NCBI GenBank assembly: GCA_043553855.1
Contig: CP121336.1
Coordinates: 2,294,001 to 2,358,000, forward strand
From: JAUIAS01 sp030425395
GTDB taxonomy: Bacteria; Pseudomonadota; Alphaproteobacteria; Rhodobacterales; Rhodobacteraceae
Direction of reading: 5' to 3'
Length of the DNA stretch: 64,000 nucleotides
In this document: positions 43,788-51,874 of the stretch, piece by piece
Numbering within the stretch: the first letter of the stretch is position 1
Layout: every line of letters starts with the position of its first letter
Notes under the pieces: generated by a model
The model's input: the letters and a program-made list of their open reading frames with translations, nothing else
Told to the model about the DNA's origin: nothing
Databases searched by the model: none
Made by a program: the position numbers and the translations under genes

Positions 43788-44659
43788 TGCCGACCTTTAC
43801 CGCTCTGACTACCCTGTCGACCAAAGCCAAGGCCGAGGCGCTGGGCGAAGCGATGGAAAACCTGCAGCCGGAACCCACCGGGATCGGCGTCTTCGAGATC
43901 GAGGATGGATCGGGCCTCTGGGAGGTCGGGGGATATTTCACCGAAAGCCCGGACATTGCGGGTCTTGCCCTGTTGGGGGCCGCATTCGGGGCCGCGGAAT
44001 TCGCGGTGTCGGAATTGCCCGAAACCGATTGGGTCGCCAAGGTCCGCCGGGAATTGTCCCCGGTCGAGGCAGGCCGCTTCTTTGTCTATGGCAGCCATGA
44101 TGCGGACAAGGTGCCCGAGGGACGACAGGCCCTGTTGATCGAAGCCGCGATGGCCTTTGGCACCGGTCACCACGGCACGACACTGGGGTGTCTCATGGCG
44201 CTTGACCGGTTGCTGGACCAAGGGTTCCGCGCCCAGCATGTGATTGACGTGGGATGCGGCACCGCCGTTCTGGCCATGGCTGCGGCCAAGGTCTGGCCCA
44301 TCGAGGTGATCGCCAGCGACATCGACGCGCAGGCCGTTGACGTGGCAGAGGCGAACGTGACGGCAAACGGGCTGACGGGGCGTATCCGCTGCATCGAGGC
44401 CGCGGGCTTTGACACGCAGGATCTGGACCCGGATATGCGGTTTGACCTGATTTTTGCCAACATCCTCAAGGGGCCGCTGGTCGTGCTGGCACCGGATCTG
44501 GCGGCGCGGGCGGCACCGGGCAGCTTTGCGATCCTTTCGGGCATTCTGAATGAGCAGGCAGACGAGGTTGTTGGCGTCTATGAGGCGCAAGGCTATGGGC
44601 TGGCGCATCGCGCTGAGTTCGGCGAATGGACCACGCTGACCCTGCAGATGCCGTCCTGA
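43787..44659 (+). CDS. prmA: Ribosomal protein L11 methyltransferase
   Basis: PrmA trimethylates ribosomal protein L11 at several lysines and the N-terminus with S-adenosylmethionine. The 290 residues have the SAM motif I DVGCGTAVLAMAA near 149-161 and the catalytic NPP-like IFANILKGPL block near 222-231. GTGHHGTTLGC is the family's conserved GTG segment. It is coupled to the MATE gene and followed by a strong terminator. Confidence 0.95.
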   Translation: MPTFTALTTLSTKAKAEALGEAMENLQPEPTGIGVFEIEDGSGLWEVGGYFTESPDIAGLALLGAAFGAAEFAVSELPETDWVAKVRRELSPVEAGRFFVYGSHDADKVPEGRQALLIEAAMAFGTGHHGTTLGCLMALDRLLDQGFRAQHVIDVGCGTAVLAMAAAKVWPIEVIASDIDAQAVDVAEANVTANGLTGRIRCIEAAGFDTQDLDPDMRFDLIFANILKGPLVVLAPDLAARAAPGSFAILSGILNEQADEVVGVYEAQGYGLAHRAEFGEWTTLTLQMPS

Positions 44660-44682
44660 ACCACGCGACGCATCGGCAAAAG

Positions 44683-44718
44683 AAAACGCCGCCGGTCCGG
44701 TGACCGACGGCGTTTTTT
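44683..44718. terminator. Strong bidirectional terminator after prmA
   Basis: A 9-bp outer stem (AAAACGCCG with CGGCGTTTT) and an inner CGGT/ACCG stem are followed by TTTTTT on the plus strand. The minus strand likewise has TTTTC after the hairpin. It ends prmA and the convergent DUF1127 gene. Confidence 0.9.
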
Positions 44719-44742
44719 CGTGTCCGGGGACGTGTCTTGCGA

Positions 44743-44949
44743 TCAGTAGAAGCTGCCGCGTGCGACGACGTCGATGTCGCCACGGTCAAGACCGATGTCG
44801 GCGAGTTCACGGTCGGTCAGTTTGCCCAGCGCGTTGCGTGTGACGCGTGCGTCGTTCCAAGCAACGAACGAACCGATGAGAGTGGAGATGAAGCCGCCGA
44901 ACTGGCCGTTAGCGGCGTAGGGGGCGCGGGTGTTGTCGATTGCAGCCAT
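44743..44949 (-). CDS. DUF1127 small protein
   Basis: This 68-residue basic protein has a C-terminal DUF1127 helix pair (NALGKLTDRELADIGLDRGDI). Comparable small proteins, such as CcaF1 of Rhodobacter, are RNA-binding factors involved in stress adaptation. ATG 44949 has AAAGGAAC 7 bases upstream. A sigma70-like promoter fits at 44997-45025. The gene lies alone between terminator and ruvC. Confidence 0.9.
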   Translation of the reverse strand: MAAIDNTRAPYAANGQFGGFISTLIGSFVAWNDARVTRNALGKLTDRELADIGLDRGDIDVVARGSFY

Positions 44950-44996
44950 AACGATGTTCCTTTGATGGGGCGTGTCAATGTCAATTTCTGAAGCGG

Positions 44997-45025
44997 CAGA
45001 TAGGCGTGGTTTTGCACTGCAGCAA
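44997..45025 (-). promoter_or_regulatory. Candidate promoter of the DUF1127 gene
   Basis: On the minus strand TTGCTG (45025-45020) and TATCTG (45002-44997) are spaced by 17 bases. This would give a 5' leader of about 40 bases before ATG 44949. Stress sigma factor (RpoH-type) recognition cannot be ruled out from sequence alone. Confidence 0.35.
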
Positions 45026-45035
45026 GGCATCGTTT

Positions 45036-45054
45036 TTGCATATTTCCTATGCAA
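45036..45054. promoter_or_regulatory. Perfect palindrome in the DUF1127-ruvC intergenic region
   Basis: TTGCATA-TTTCC-TATGCAA is a perfect 7-bp inverted repeat with a 5-base spacer, in an AT-rich stretch. It lies just upstream of the suggested DUF1127 promoter and 212 bases before ruvC. The 316-base gap between the two genes holds no other gene I can support. It looks like a dimeric regulator site; the regulator is unknown. Confidence 0.45.
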
Positions 45055-45265
45055 TTTGCGCAAGCCTTGTGCGCTTTGAAAAAAGGGGTTCCGGGGCGAT
45101 TTTTGATGTCGTTTTCTGATCGCGGAATGTCCCTTTTCCACACCGTTCGTCGCTGCGGTGCAGAAAAGTGTCGAAAGTCGACCTCGGCGTTAAACGCTTG
45201 GACTTTTGTTCGCGTTTCGTGCTAGTGACACCAAAAAGCAACAACGAGCAGGGCGAGGGCGGAAA

Positions 45266-45769
45266 ATGCGCGTTTTGGGCATTGATCCGGGGTTGGTGAA
45301 CCTTGGGTGGGGCGTCGTCTCGGTGGATGGAAGCCGAATCAAACATGTCGCAAACGGGGTTTGCCATTCCCAGAAGGGTGATCTTGCTCCGCGGCTTTTG
45401 TCGTTGCACAGTCAATTGACTGCCGTGATCGAAGAATTCCAGCCAACCCATGCAGCAGTCGAAAAGACCTTTGTGAACCGCGATGGGGCGGGCACGCTGA
45501 AGCTGGGACAGGCGCGGGCGATCGCGGTGCTGGTTCCGGCGCAGTTCGGGCTTGAGGTCGGTGAATATGCGCCCAATTCGGTCAAGAAGAACATCGTCGG
45601 CGTGGGCCATGCCGACAAGGTTCAGGTTCAGCACATGGTCAAGCTGCAATTGCCGGGCGTCACGCTGGCGGGGCCGGACGCGGCGGACGCGCTGGCGATT
45701 GCGCTGTGCCATGTGTTTCACCTGCAATCGTCACAGCGAATTGCGCGGCAGGTAGGGGTGGCATCATGA
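45266..45769 (+). CDS. ruvC: Holliday junction resolvase RuvC
   Basis: RuvC cuts Holliday junctions symmetrically within the RuvAB complex. The 167 residues have the first catalytic Asp in LGIDPGLVNLGWG (4-16), Glu in AAVEKTF near 66-72, and the C-terminal acidic pair in AGPDAADALAIALCH near 137-151. It is the first gene of ruvCAB and its stop overlaps ruvA by 4 bases. Confidence 0.97.
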   Translation: MRVLGIDPGLVNLGWGVVSVDGSRIKHVANGVCHSQKGDLAPRLLSLHSQLTAVIEEFQPTHAAVEKTFVNRDGAGTLKLGQARAIAVLVPAQFGLEVGEYAPNSVKKNIVGVGHADKVQVQHMVKLQLPGVTLAGPDAADALAIALCHVFHLQSSQRIARQVGVAS

Positions 45770-46446
45770 TCGGACGATTGACGGGCAGGCTGGATTACAA
45801 GGCGCTGGATCATGTGATGATCGACGTGCGCGGCGTGGGGTATATCGTGTTTTGCTCAGATCGCACCATTGCGGCTTTGCCCCCGGTGGGATCGCCGGTG
45901 TCGCTGTATACCGAACTTCTGGTGCGCGAAGACCTGATGCAGTTGTTTGGCTTTCTCAGCCTCACCGAAAAGGAATGGCACCGCTTGCTGATCTCGGTTC
46001 AGGGGGTTGGGGCCAAGGCGTCGCTGGCCATTCTGGGCGCGCTGGGTGCCGATGGGGTCAGCCGCGCGATCGCGCTTGGGGACTGGAATGCGGTCAAGGC
46101 GGCCAAGGGAATCGGCCCCAAGATTGCGCAGCGCGTGGTGCTTGACCTCAAGGACAAGGCCCCTGCTGTCATGGCGATGGGCGGGGCCGAGGCCGCCGCG
46201 CCGGATATGGTGATTGATGACGCGCCCACGCCGGCGCGCGCGCAAACCGCCGCGCCCACGCCCAGGGCCCCCTCCGCCGCCCGCTCCGGCGCGGCACAGG
46301 CCGACGCGCTTTCGGCGCTGGCCAATCTCGGCTATGGGCCGGGCGACGCCGCCGCAGCGGTGGCCGAAGCCTCCGAGAGCCTGCCGGATGCCGAAGCCTC
46401 CGCTTTGATCCGTGCGGCTCTGAAACTGCTCGCACCCAAGACCTGA
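45766..46446 (+). CDS. ruvA: Holliday junction branch migration protein RuvA
   Basis: RuvA binds the four-way junction and loads RuvB. The 226-residue protein has the N-terminal OB domain (MIGRLTGRLDYK), the helix-hairpin-helix segments LISVQGVGAKASLAIL and AKGIGPKIAQRVVLDLKDK, a long Ala/Pro-rich linker (about 148-180), and the C-terminal RuvB-binding domain. Overlap with ruvC by 4 bases suggests coupling. Confidence 0.97.
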   Translation: MIGRLTGRLDYKALDHVMIDVRGVGYIVFCSDRTIAALPPVGSPVSLYTELLVREDLMQLFGFLSLTEKEWHRLLISVQGVGAKASLAILGALGADGVSRAIALGDWNAVKAAKGIGPKIAQRVVLDLKDKAPAVMAMGGAEAAAPDMVIDDAPTPARAQTAAPTPRAPSAARSGAAQADALSALANLGYGPGDAAAAVAEASESLPDAEASALIRAALKLLAPKT

Positions 46447-46468
46447 TGGCGAGGGGAAGGACCAATCC

Positions 46469-47488
46469 ATGACCGACTCCGATCCGACCCTGCGCCCCGA
46501 GCCGTTGCCCGAGGATAACGACCGCGCGCTGCGCCCGCAGATGCTTGGTGATTTCATCGGTCAGGCCGAAGCCCGCGCCAACCTGCGGGTGTTCATCCAG
46601 TCCGCCCGCCAGCGGGGCGAGGCGATGGACCACACGCTTTTTCACGGTCCTCCGGGGTTGGGCAAGACGACGCTGGCGCAGATCATGGCGCGCGAACTCG
46701 GGGTGAATTTCCGCATGACGTCCGGGCCGGTGCTGGCCAAGGCAGGTGATTTGGCGGCGATCCTGACCAATCTGGAAAATCGCGATGTTCTGTTCATTGA
46801 CGAAATTCACCGGCTCAATCCAGCGGTGGAAGAGGTGCTTTATCCGGCGCTTGAGGATTTTGAACTGGACCTTGTGATCGGGGAAGGCCCGGCCGCGCGC
46901 ACGGTGCGCATCGAATTGCAGCCCTTTACGCTGGTCGGCGCGACCACACGCATGGGCTTGCTGACGACGCCCCTGCGCGACCGGTTCGGCATCCCGACGC
47001 GTCTGGAATTCTACACGGTCGACGAACTGCACCAGATCGTGACCCGTAACGCCCGCAAGCTGGGTGCACCGGCTGACGATGCCGGGGCACGCGAAATCGC
47101 GCGCCGCGCCCGTGGCACCCCCCGGATCGCCGGACGGTTGTTGCGCCGGGTCGTTGATTTCGCGCTGGTCGAAGGCGACGGAACGATCACGCAGGCGATG
47201 GCAGATATGGCCTTGACCCGGTTGGGGGTGGATCACCTTGGGCTTGACGGTGCCGACCGCCGCTATCTGCGGCTGATCGCGGAAAACTACAGCGGCGGCC
47301 CGGTGGGGATCGAAACCCTGTCCGCCGCGCTGAGCGAAAGCCGCGACGCGCTGGAAGAGGTGATCGAACCCTTCCTTCTGCAGCAGGGGCTGATCCAGAG
47401 AACCCCGCGGGGCCGTATGCTGGCGCAAAAGGCATGGGCGCATCTGGGCCTGCCGATGCCCAAGGGGCAAACGGGTCTGTTCGACTGA
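46469..47488 (+). CDS. ruvB: Holliday junction branch migration ATPase RuvB
   Basis: RuvB is a hexameric AAA+ motor that moves Holliday junctions. The 339 residues have Walker A GPPGLGKTT near 60-68, Walker B LFIDEIHR near 108-115, and the sensor-2 GTPRIAGRLLRRV near 211-223. The C-terminal winged helix follows. It lies 22 bases after ruvA, and the same transcript may continue into the next gene. Confidence 0.98.
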   Translation: MTDSDPTLRPEPLPEDNDRALRPQMLGDFIGQAEARANLRVFIQSARQRGEAMDHTLFHGPPGLGKTTLAQIMARELGVNFRMTSGPVLAKAGDLAAILTNLENRDVLFIDEIHRLNPAVEEVLYPALEDFELDLVIGEGPAARTVRIELQPFTLVGATTRMGLLTTPLRDRFGIPTRLEFYTVDELHQIVTRNARKLGAPADDAGAREIARRARGTPRIAGRLLRRVVDFALVEGDGTITQAMADMALTRLGVDHLGLDGADRRYLRLIAENYSGGPVGIETLSAALSESRDALEEVIEPFLLQQGLIQRTPRGRMLAQKAWAHLGLPMPKGQTGLFD

Positions 47489-47556
47489 GGATGTCGCGTG
47501 GTTGAGCCTTTCGCCTGCCCGCGCTAGATCAGGTCCAAACCGCGACAGGACATTCC

Positions 47557-48192
47557 ATGCTGACACCCGAAGCAATCCAGGCCTTGTTCACCCGTCAAAG
47601 CGGGGATTTTGTCTTTGCCCGATGGGGGCGCCCCATTGCGCCGGTGGTGTTCGGTGTCACAGACGAAACGCTGCCGGTCATCAAGGGCGCGTTCCAAGCC
47701 GTTGCCGCGCTCGCGGGGCAAAGCATCGCAGAGACCGATCCAGAGCTTGGCGCGAATTGCATGGTGTTCTTTTTCAAAAACTGGGCCGAGCTTCCCGAGG
47801 TGCCCAATCTGGACAAGCTGGTTCCTGATCTTGGGCCATTGGTGGATCGTCTGGCAGCGTCCGATGCCAATCAATATCGCGTCTTCCGGTTCGATGCGGA
47901 CAACGCGATCAAAGCCTGTTTCATCTTTATCCGCATGGATGATCATCTCAGGGCGGTGAATGCCGAAACCCTTGCACTGTCGCAGGCGGTGCAATCGGTT
48001 CTGTTGTGGTCGGATGCGGCGTTTCAGGATCGGTCCCCGCTGGCGGTGGCGGGGGATCACACCATCCTGCGCCCGGAATTCGCGGCCCTTGTGCAGGCGG
48101 CCTATGACCCGGTTCTGCCCGCCTATTCCGAGGACGCGGCGACAGCACTGAGATTGTTTGCACGGCTACCCAAGGGGAATGTGTTGCACTGA
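47557..48192 (+). CDS. Conserved hypothetical protein
   Basis: A 211-residue protein with no signal peptide, transmembrane helix or motif I recognise. The composition is soluble and slightly acidic, with conserved-looking blocks (PVVFGVTDETLPVIKGAF, ANCMVFFFKNWAELPEV). It lies 68 bases downstream of ruvB on the same strand and may share its transcript. Codon usage is as in its neighbours, so it is very probably a real gene. Function unknown. Confidence 0.75.
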   Translation: MLTPEAIQALFTRQSGDFVFARWGRPIAPVVFGVTDETLPVIKGAFQAVAALAGQSIAETDPELGANCMVFFFKNWAELPEVPNLDKLVPDLGPLVDRLAASDANQYRVFRFDADNAIKACFIFIRMDDHLRAVNAETLALSQAVQSVLLWSDAAFQDRSPLAVAGDHTILRPEFAALVQAAYDPVLPAYSEDAATALRLFARLPKGNVLH

Positions 48193-48503
48193 GCCGCGCG
48201 CAGCACATTTGCCCGGTCGGGGCCGCTGTGGCCCGCCGGGGTGGTGCGTTCTGATGGTAAGGCTGGTTAAATGGGCGGCGCCGCCAATTCGGAAGGTGGA
48301 CCGGGTGTCAATCCGGGGTCTGAACCGTTCAGAGGTCTGCGCTTTTTCAAGGCGCATCCGTTTCCAAGGGTTGGCCGGGGTGCCAGACCCGGCCCGTGTT
48401 GCAACGTGGGGAAAGGTGCCGTGTTAAGGTTAATGCGGGGGAAACGCAGCGGGCGTTGCAGAGTGGTGGGCGGGACTGCCCACTCTACCGGCTACCAACC
48501 GGC
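48193..48503. other. Intergenic stretch without a recognised gene
   Basis: 311 bases between two convergent genes. It contains a perfect short palindrome (TCTGAA-CCG-TTCAGA, 48319-48333). A hairpin-like sequence AGAGTGGTGGGC...GCCCACTCT at 48460-48486 could fold the end of the minus-strand transcript, but it has no T-run. Reading frames here give no plausible protein. I could not match it to any RNA family. Confidence 0.5.
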
Positions 48504-48929
48504 TCAGGCGATTTTCTTCATCCGGCTGGCAGCTTTGGCCTGCGATTTGAAAGTCTTGGCCTTGGCGGGGTTGGCCGCAATTTTCTGGATCACTTTCAGC
48601 TCTTTGCCGATCGAGGTTTTGTTTTCCGCATAGACCTCGGGAAATGTCTTCCGAAAGACACGCTCGATATCACGCTGAAGTGCTTTGGCATCCAAGGCGG
48701 ATTTTCCTTTGGTCTTCCCAGTCTTGGCCGCCTCGTCTAACTCGTTTTTGATGTCTTCGCCGAAATGCATTTTGAATACGCGCTCGAGGTCTTTTTTGAA
48801 CTTTCGCCACTTTTTCTGGAAGTCCGCCGGAACAACGCCGTCCGGATGGTTCTCTTTTATGTATTTTCTGATCTCATGGCCCCAAAGGCCAATGATGATG
48901 CCCAAAAGTATTGACGCAACAAATCCCAT
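48504..48929 (-). CDS. Hypothetical membrane-anchored lysine-rich protein
   Basis: This 141-residue protein opens with one hydrophobic helix (GFVASILLGIIIGLWG, 2-17), then is highly charged and lysine-rich, with probable helical segments and coiled-coil-like heptads. A basic C-terminus ends KAASRMKKIA. No family recognised. ATG 48929 is preferred because it starts the anchor; a longer reading to 49046 has no support. The DNA from here to ybgC is visibly AT-richer than the surrounding genes, so it may have been acquired. Confidence 0.6.
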   Translation of the reverse strand: MGFVASILLGIIIGLWGHEIRKYIKENHPDGVVPADFQKKWRKFKKDLERVFKMHFGEDIKNELDEAAKTGKTKGKSALDAKALQRDIERVFRKTFPEVYAENKTSIGKELKVIQKIAANPAKAKTFKSQAKAASRMKKIA

Positions 48930-49132
48930 ATCCGTTTGTTCCAATCCTGTAACCGAGACATTCAAATGCAAAAATTCTTTATGGAAAAAATAGCGACAGG
49001 CCGAGGCAACGGCAAGCTTTTTTGAAGCCTTGTCTCCTCGATACAATTCTCGAAGGGCGAAGTTCCTTCGAATACCCCTTGATGCCCGTTGTCGCGAAAA
49101 TTACGCTGGTCATTGTATTCAACGGAGCACCC

Positions 49133-49528
49133 ATGCAAGATCCCCATCGTTTTCCCGTCACTGTCTATTACGAAGACACCGACATGGCGGGGATCGTCTA
49201 TTACGCGAATTACCTGCGCTATATTGAACGGTCGCGTTCCGAGATCGTCGAGGAGATGGGCCTTGACCAGAACCGGATGCGTGCCGAGGGGATCGTCTTT
49301 GTGGTGACGCGGGTTGAGGCCGATTATGTGTCCTCGGCCCGTCTTGGCGACCGGCTCACCGTCGAGACGACCCATGGGCCCAAAGGGGCCGTGCGCTGGA
49401 TGTTCGATCAGAAGGTGATGCGTGGCGACCAAGAGATTTTCCGCGCAAAGGTCGCGGCGGTGTGCATGTCCACCGAAGGCAAGCCAACCCGCCTTCCGGC
49501 AGAAGTTCGCGCATTGAAAGGGGCCTGA
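49133..49528 (+). CDS. ybgC: Tol-Pal-associated acyl-CoA thioesterase
   Basis: YbgC is a 131-residue hot-dog-fold thioesterase of the Tol-Pal cluster. It has the family start VYYEDTDMAGIVYYANYLRYIERSR (11-35) with the catalytic Asp in DTDMAGIVYY. ATG 49133 is preceded by GGAG 6 bases upstream. It precedes tolQ by about 100 bases in the usual order. The physiological substrate is uncertain; short- and long-chain acyl-CoA hydrolysis is reported for homologues. Confidence 0.92.
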   Translation: MQDPHRFPVTVYYEDTDMAGIVYYANYLRYIERSRSEIVEEMGLDQNRMRAEGIVFVVTRVEADYVSSARLGDRLTVETTHGPKGAVRWMFDQKVMRGDQEIFRAKVAAVCMSTEGKPTRLPAEVRALKGA

Positions 49529-49627
49529 CAGACCCGTGAAACGGTAGTATTGGCATTCCGTCGCGAAACCCTGTAATTTGTGCGTAAATCAAGGGCAAAA
49601 GCCCAGAGCAGAAAGTCAGGCAGGCGA

Positions 49628-50323
49628 ATGGAAACGGAACTCATCGGGCAGGCGCAAGCCGTGGATTTTTCCATGTGGGCGTTGTTTGCGCGGTCTACAC
49701 TTACGGTCAAGCTGGTGATGCTGCTGTTGGTGATGTCCTCGTTCTGGGCATGGGCGATCATCGTGCAAAAGCATATCATCCTGCGCGCCGCGCGGCGCGA
49801 GGCGGATGGTTTTGACGGCCGGTTCTGGTCGGGTGAACCTTTGGATGAATTGTTCGAGGAAATCGGACCGGAACCTGCCGGGCGGTCAGAGCGCATCTTT
49901 GCCGCCGGGATGGTTGAATGGCAGCGATCCCACAGATCGGATGGCGGGCTGATCCCCGGCGCCACGGCCCGGATCGACAGGTCCATGGATGTGGTCATCT
50001 CGAAGGAAGCCGAAGACCTGCAAAAGGGCCTCCCGGTGCTGGCCACGATCGGCTCGACCGCGCCTTTTGTCGGTCTGTTCGGCACGGTCTGGGGCATCAT
50101 GCACGCCTTTGTGGAAATTGCCGAACAGCAGAACACGAACCTCGCCGTTGTGGCACCGGGTATTGCCGAGGCGCTTCTGGCGACCGGGCTTGGCCTGCTG
50201 GCGGCGATCCCCGCAGTGGTGTTCTACAACAAGCTTTCTGCCGATACGGATCGTGTGGTGTCCGGCTATGAGGCGTTTGCCGATGAGTTCGCGACGCTTC
50301 TGTCGCGGCAGTTGGACGGCTGA
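49628..50323 (+). CDS. tolQ: Tol-Pal system protein TolQ
   Basis: TolQ is a 231-residue inner-membrane protein that with TolR forms a proton-driven motor energising TolA. Three transmembrane segments lie near 14-40, 132-155 and 168-195, the last two in the MotA/ExbB core with GSTAPFVGLFGTVWGIM and GIAEALLATGLGLLAAIPAV. It acts in outer-membrane constriction during division. tolR starts 3 bases after its stop. Confidence 0.97.
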   Translation: METELIGQAQAVDFSMWALFARSTLTVKLVMLLLVMSSFWAWAIIVQKHIILRAARREADGFDGRFWSGEPLDELFEEIGPEPAGRSERIFAAGMVEWQRSHRSDGGLIPGATARIDRSMDVVISKEAEDLQKGLPVLATIGSTAPFVGLFGTVWGIMHAFVEIAEQQNTNLAVVAPGIAEALLATGLGLLAAIPAVVFYNKLSADTDRVVSGYEAFADEFATLLSRQLDG

Positions 50324-50326
50324 ACG

Positions 50327-50800
50327 ATGGCCGCCTCGGTTCAATCCTCAGGTCAGAGCACCCGCCGCAGGCGCGGGCGCAGATCCCGTGCCAAACCCAT
50401 GTCCGAGATCAACGTCACGCCCTTTGTGGACGTGATCCTTGTTCTGCTGATCATCTTTATGGTGGCCGCGCCGATGCTGACGGTCGGCGTGCCGGTGGAA
50501 TTGCCGCGCACTGCCGCCAGTGCCTTGCCGACGGAGGCCGAAGAGCCACTGACGGTCACGGTCACGGCCGATGGTGTGGTCCAGATCCAGACCACTACCG
50601 TGCCGCGCGAACAATTGGTCACGCGGCTGCGGGCCATCGCCTCGGAACGTGACAGCGACCGGGTGTTCCTGCGCGCTGACGGTGCGGTGCCCTATGCGCA
50701 GGTGATGGAGGTGATGGGGGCCCTGAATGCTGGCGGATTTGTCAATATCGGGCTGGTCACGGATATCGGCGGGCCAAGTCTGACCGACAGGGACGGGTAG
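50327..50800 (+). CDS. tolR: Tol-Pal system protein TolR
   Basis: This 157-residue ExbD-family protein has one transmembrane helix near 30-50 with the proton-carrying Asp in NVTPFVDVILVLLIIFMV, followed by a periplasmic dimer domain. An unusually Arg-rich cytoplasmic start (STRRRRGRRSRAK) precedes the helix. It works with TolQ as the motor stator. Confidence 0.96.
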   Translation: MAASVQSSGQSTRRRRGRRSRAKPMSEINVTPFVDVILVLLIIFMVAAPMLTVGVPVELPRTAASALPTEAEEPLTVTVTADGVVQIQTTTVPREQLVTRLRAIASERDSDRVFLRADGAVPYAQVMEVMGALNAGGFVNIGLVTDIGGPSLTDRDG

Positions 50801-50806
50801 GCACAG

Positions 50807-51874
50807 GTGCAGACCGGGACGATCATTTCTGGGGCGGGCCATGTTGGGCTGATCGGCTGGGCCTTGTTCGGTGGTGTCTTTGCCGCCGATCCGCCCGAGG
50901 TTCGGATCACGCCGGTTGCGGTGATCTCGGCGCAGGACTTTGCCGCGCTGACCTCATCGCCGCAAACCGTGGCGACGCCCGAGGCCCTGAGCGATCCCGC
51001 GATTGCGCTGGATCAACCGCAGGCTCCGGCACCTGAAACCACGCCGGACCGCGCCGCCACGCCCGAAGCCCGGACGCCGGATGCCGACGATATTCCCCGC
51101 GCGATTCCAGCGCCGCCAGCACGCCCGGCCCCGGTCGAGGATCAGGTGGCGGTGCTGCAGCCGCCACAGGAACCTGCGGCGGTGGATGGACCGCGCGACC
51201 GGCCTGCCCAACGTCAGATCGACCGTGTGGCCCCGACACCGGTGGCCCCGCCGCCGCCTGACGCTGCCCCCGATGAGATACGTCAGGAGGCGGTGACGCC
51301 GGACGCTGGCGAAACCGCAACCCCGCAAGAACCCCGCGATGCCACAGCACCGCAAGAGGCCGGCACCCGTATCGTGACCGAAGCCGAAGCGGGCGGGGCA
51401 CCGGGGCAGTCACGCCGCCCCGCGGCCCGTCCACCTGTGCGCACCGCTGCCGCGCCCTCCACCGCGACTTCTGACGCGACCGCCGATGCGATTGCCGAGG
51501 CTCTGGCACAGGCCCAAGCCACGGCGGCACCAAACCCGCCAGTTGCGTCAGGGCCGCCGCTGTCATCGGGACAAAAGAACGCTCTGGTCGGCAAGATCGG
51601 GCGCGCCTGGCGTGTCGATCCGGGATCGCGCGCGTCACGGGTGACGGTGGTTGTGTCCATCGACCTGACCGAAGACGGCAAGTTGGCTTCGAGCCCGCGA
51701 CTGGTGTCGGCCAACAGCGATGACGCGGCGGCCGTTCAGGTGGCCTTTCGCAGCGCCCGAACCGCCATTATCGCCGCCGCGCGCAGCGGTGGCTTTGACC
51801 TTCCGCGTGACAGTTATGCAAGCTGGCGGACAATTGAGATGACATTCAACCCCGAAAGTATGAGGATCAAATGA
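50807..51874 (+). CDS. tolA: TolA-like protein
   Basis: TolA spans the periplasm between the TolQR motor and the TolB-Pal complex. This 355-residue protein starts at GTG 50807 with a short N-terminal membrane helix (about 7-27). A long Pro/Ala/Glu/Arg-rich stalk follows to about 240. The C-terminal TonB-like domain runs from about 255 (SSGQKNALVGKIGRAWRVD). The stalk is poorly conserved, so the call rests on layout and position. It overlaps tolB by 4 bases. Confidence 0.92.
   Translation: MQTGTIISGAGHVGLIGWALFGGVFAADPPEVRITPVAVISAQDFAALTSSPQTVATPEALSDPAIALDQPQAPAPETTPDRAATPEARTPDADDIPRAIPAPPARPAPVEDQVAVLQPPQEPAAVDGPRDRPAQRQIDRVAPTPVAPPPPDAAPDEIRQEAVTPDAGETATPQEPRDATAPQEAGTRIVTEAEAGGAPGQSRRPAARPPVRTAAAPSTATSDATADAIAEALAQAQATAAPNPPVASGPPLSSGQKNALVGKIGRAWRVDPGSRASRVTVVVSIDLTEDGKLASSPRLVSANSDDAAAVQVAFRSARTAIIAAARSGGFDLPRDSYASWRTIEMTFNPESMRIK

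Noticed and set aside
48193..48503. A 120-codon frame on the plus strand across this gap and the adjoining gene
   Set aside because: It lacks a ribosome-binding site, is compositionally odd, and runs over the minus-strand gene's coding region, so no real gene is supported.
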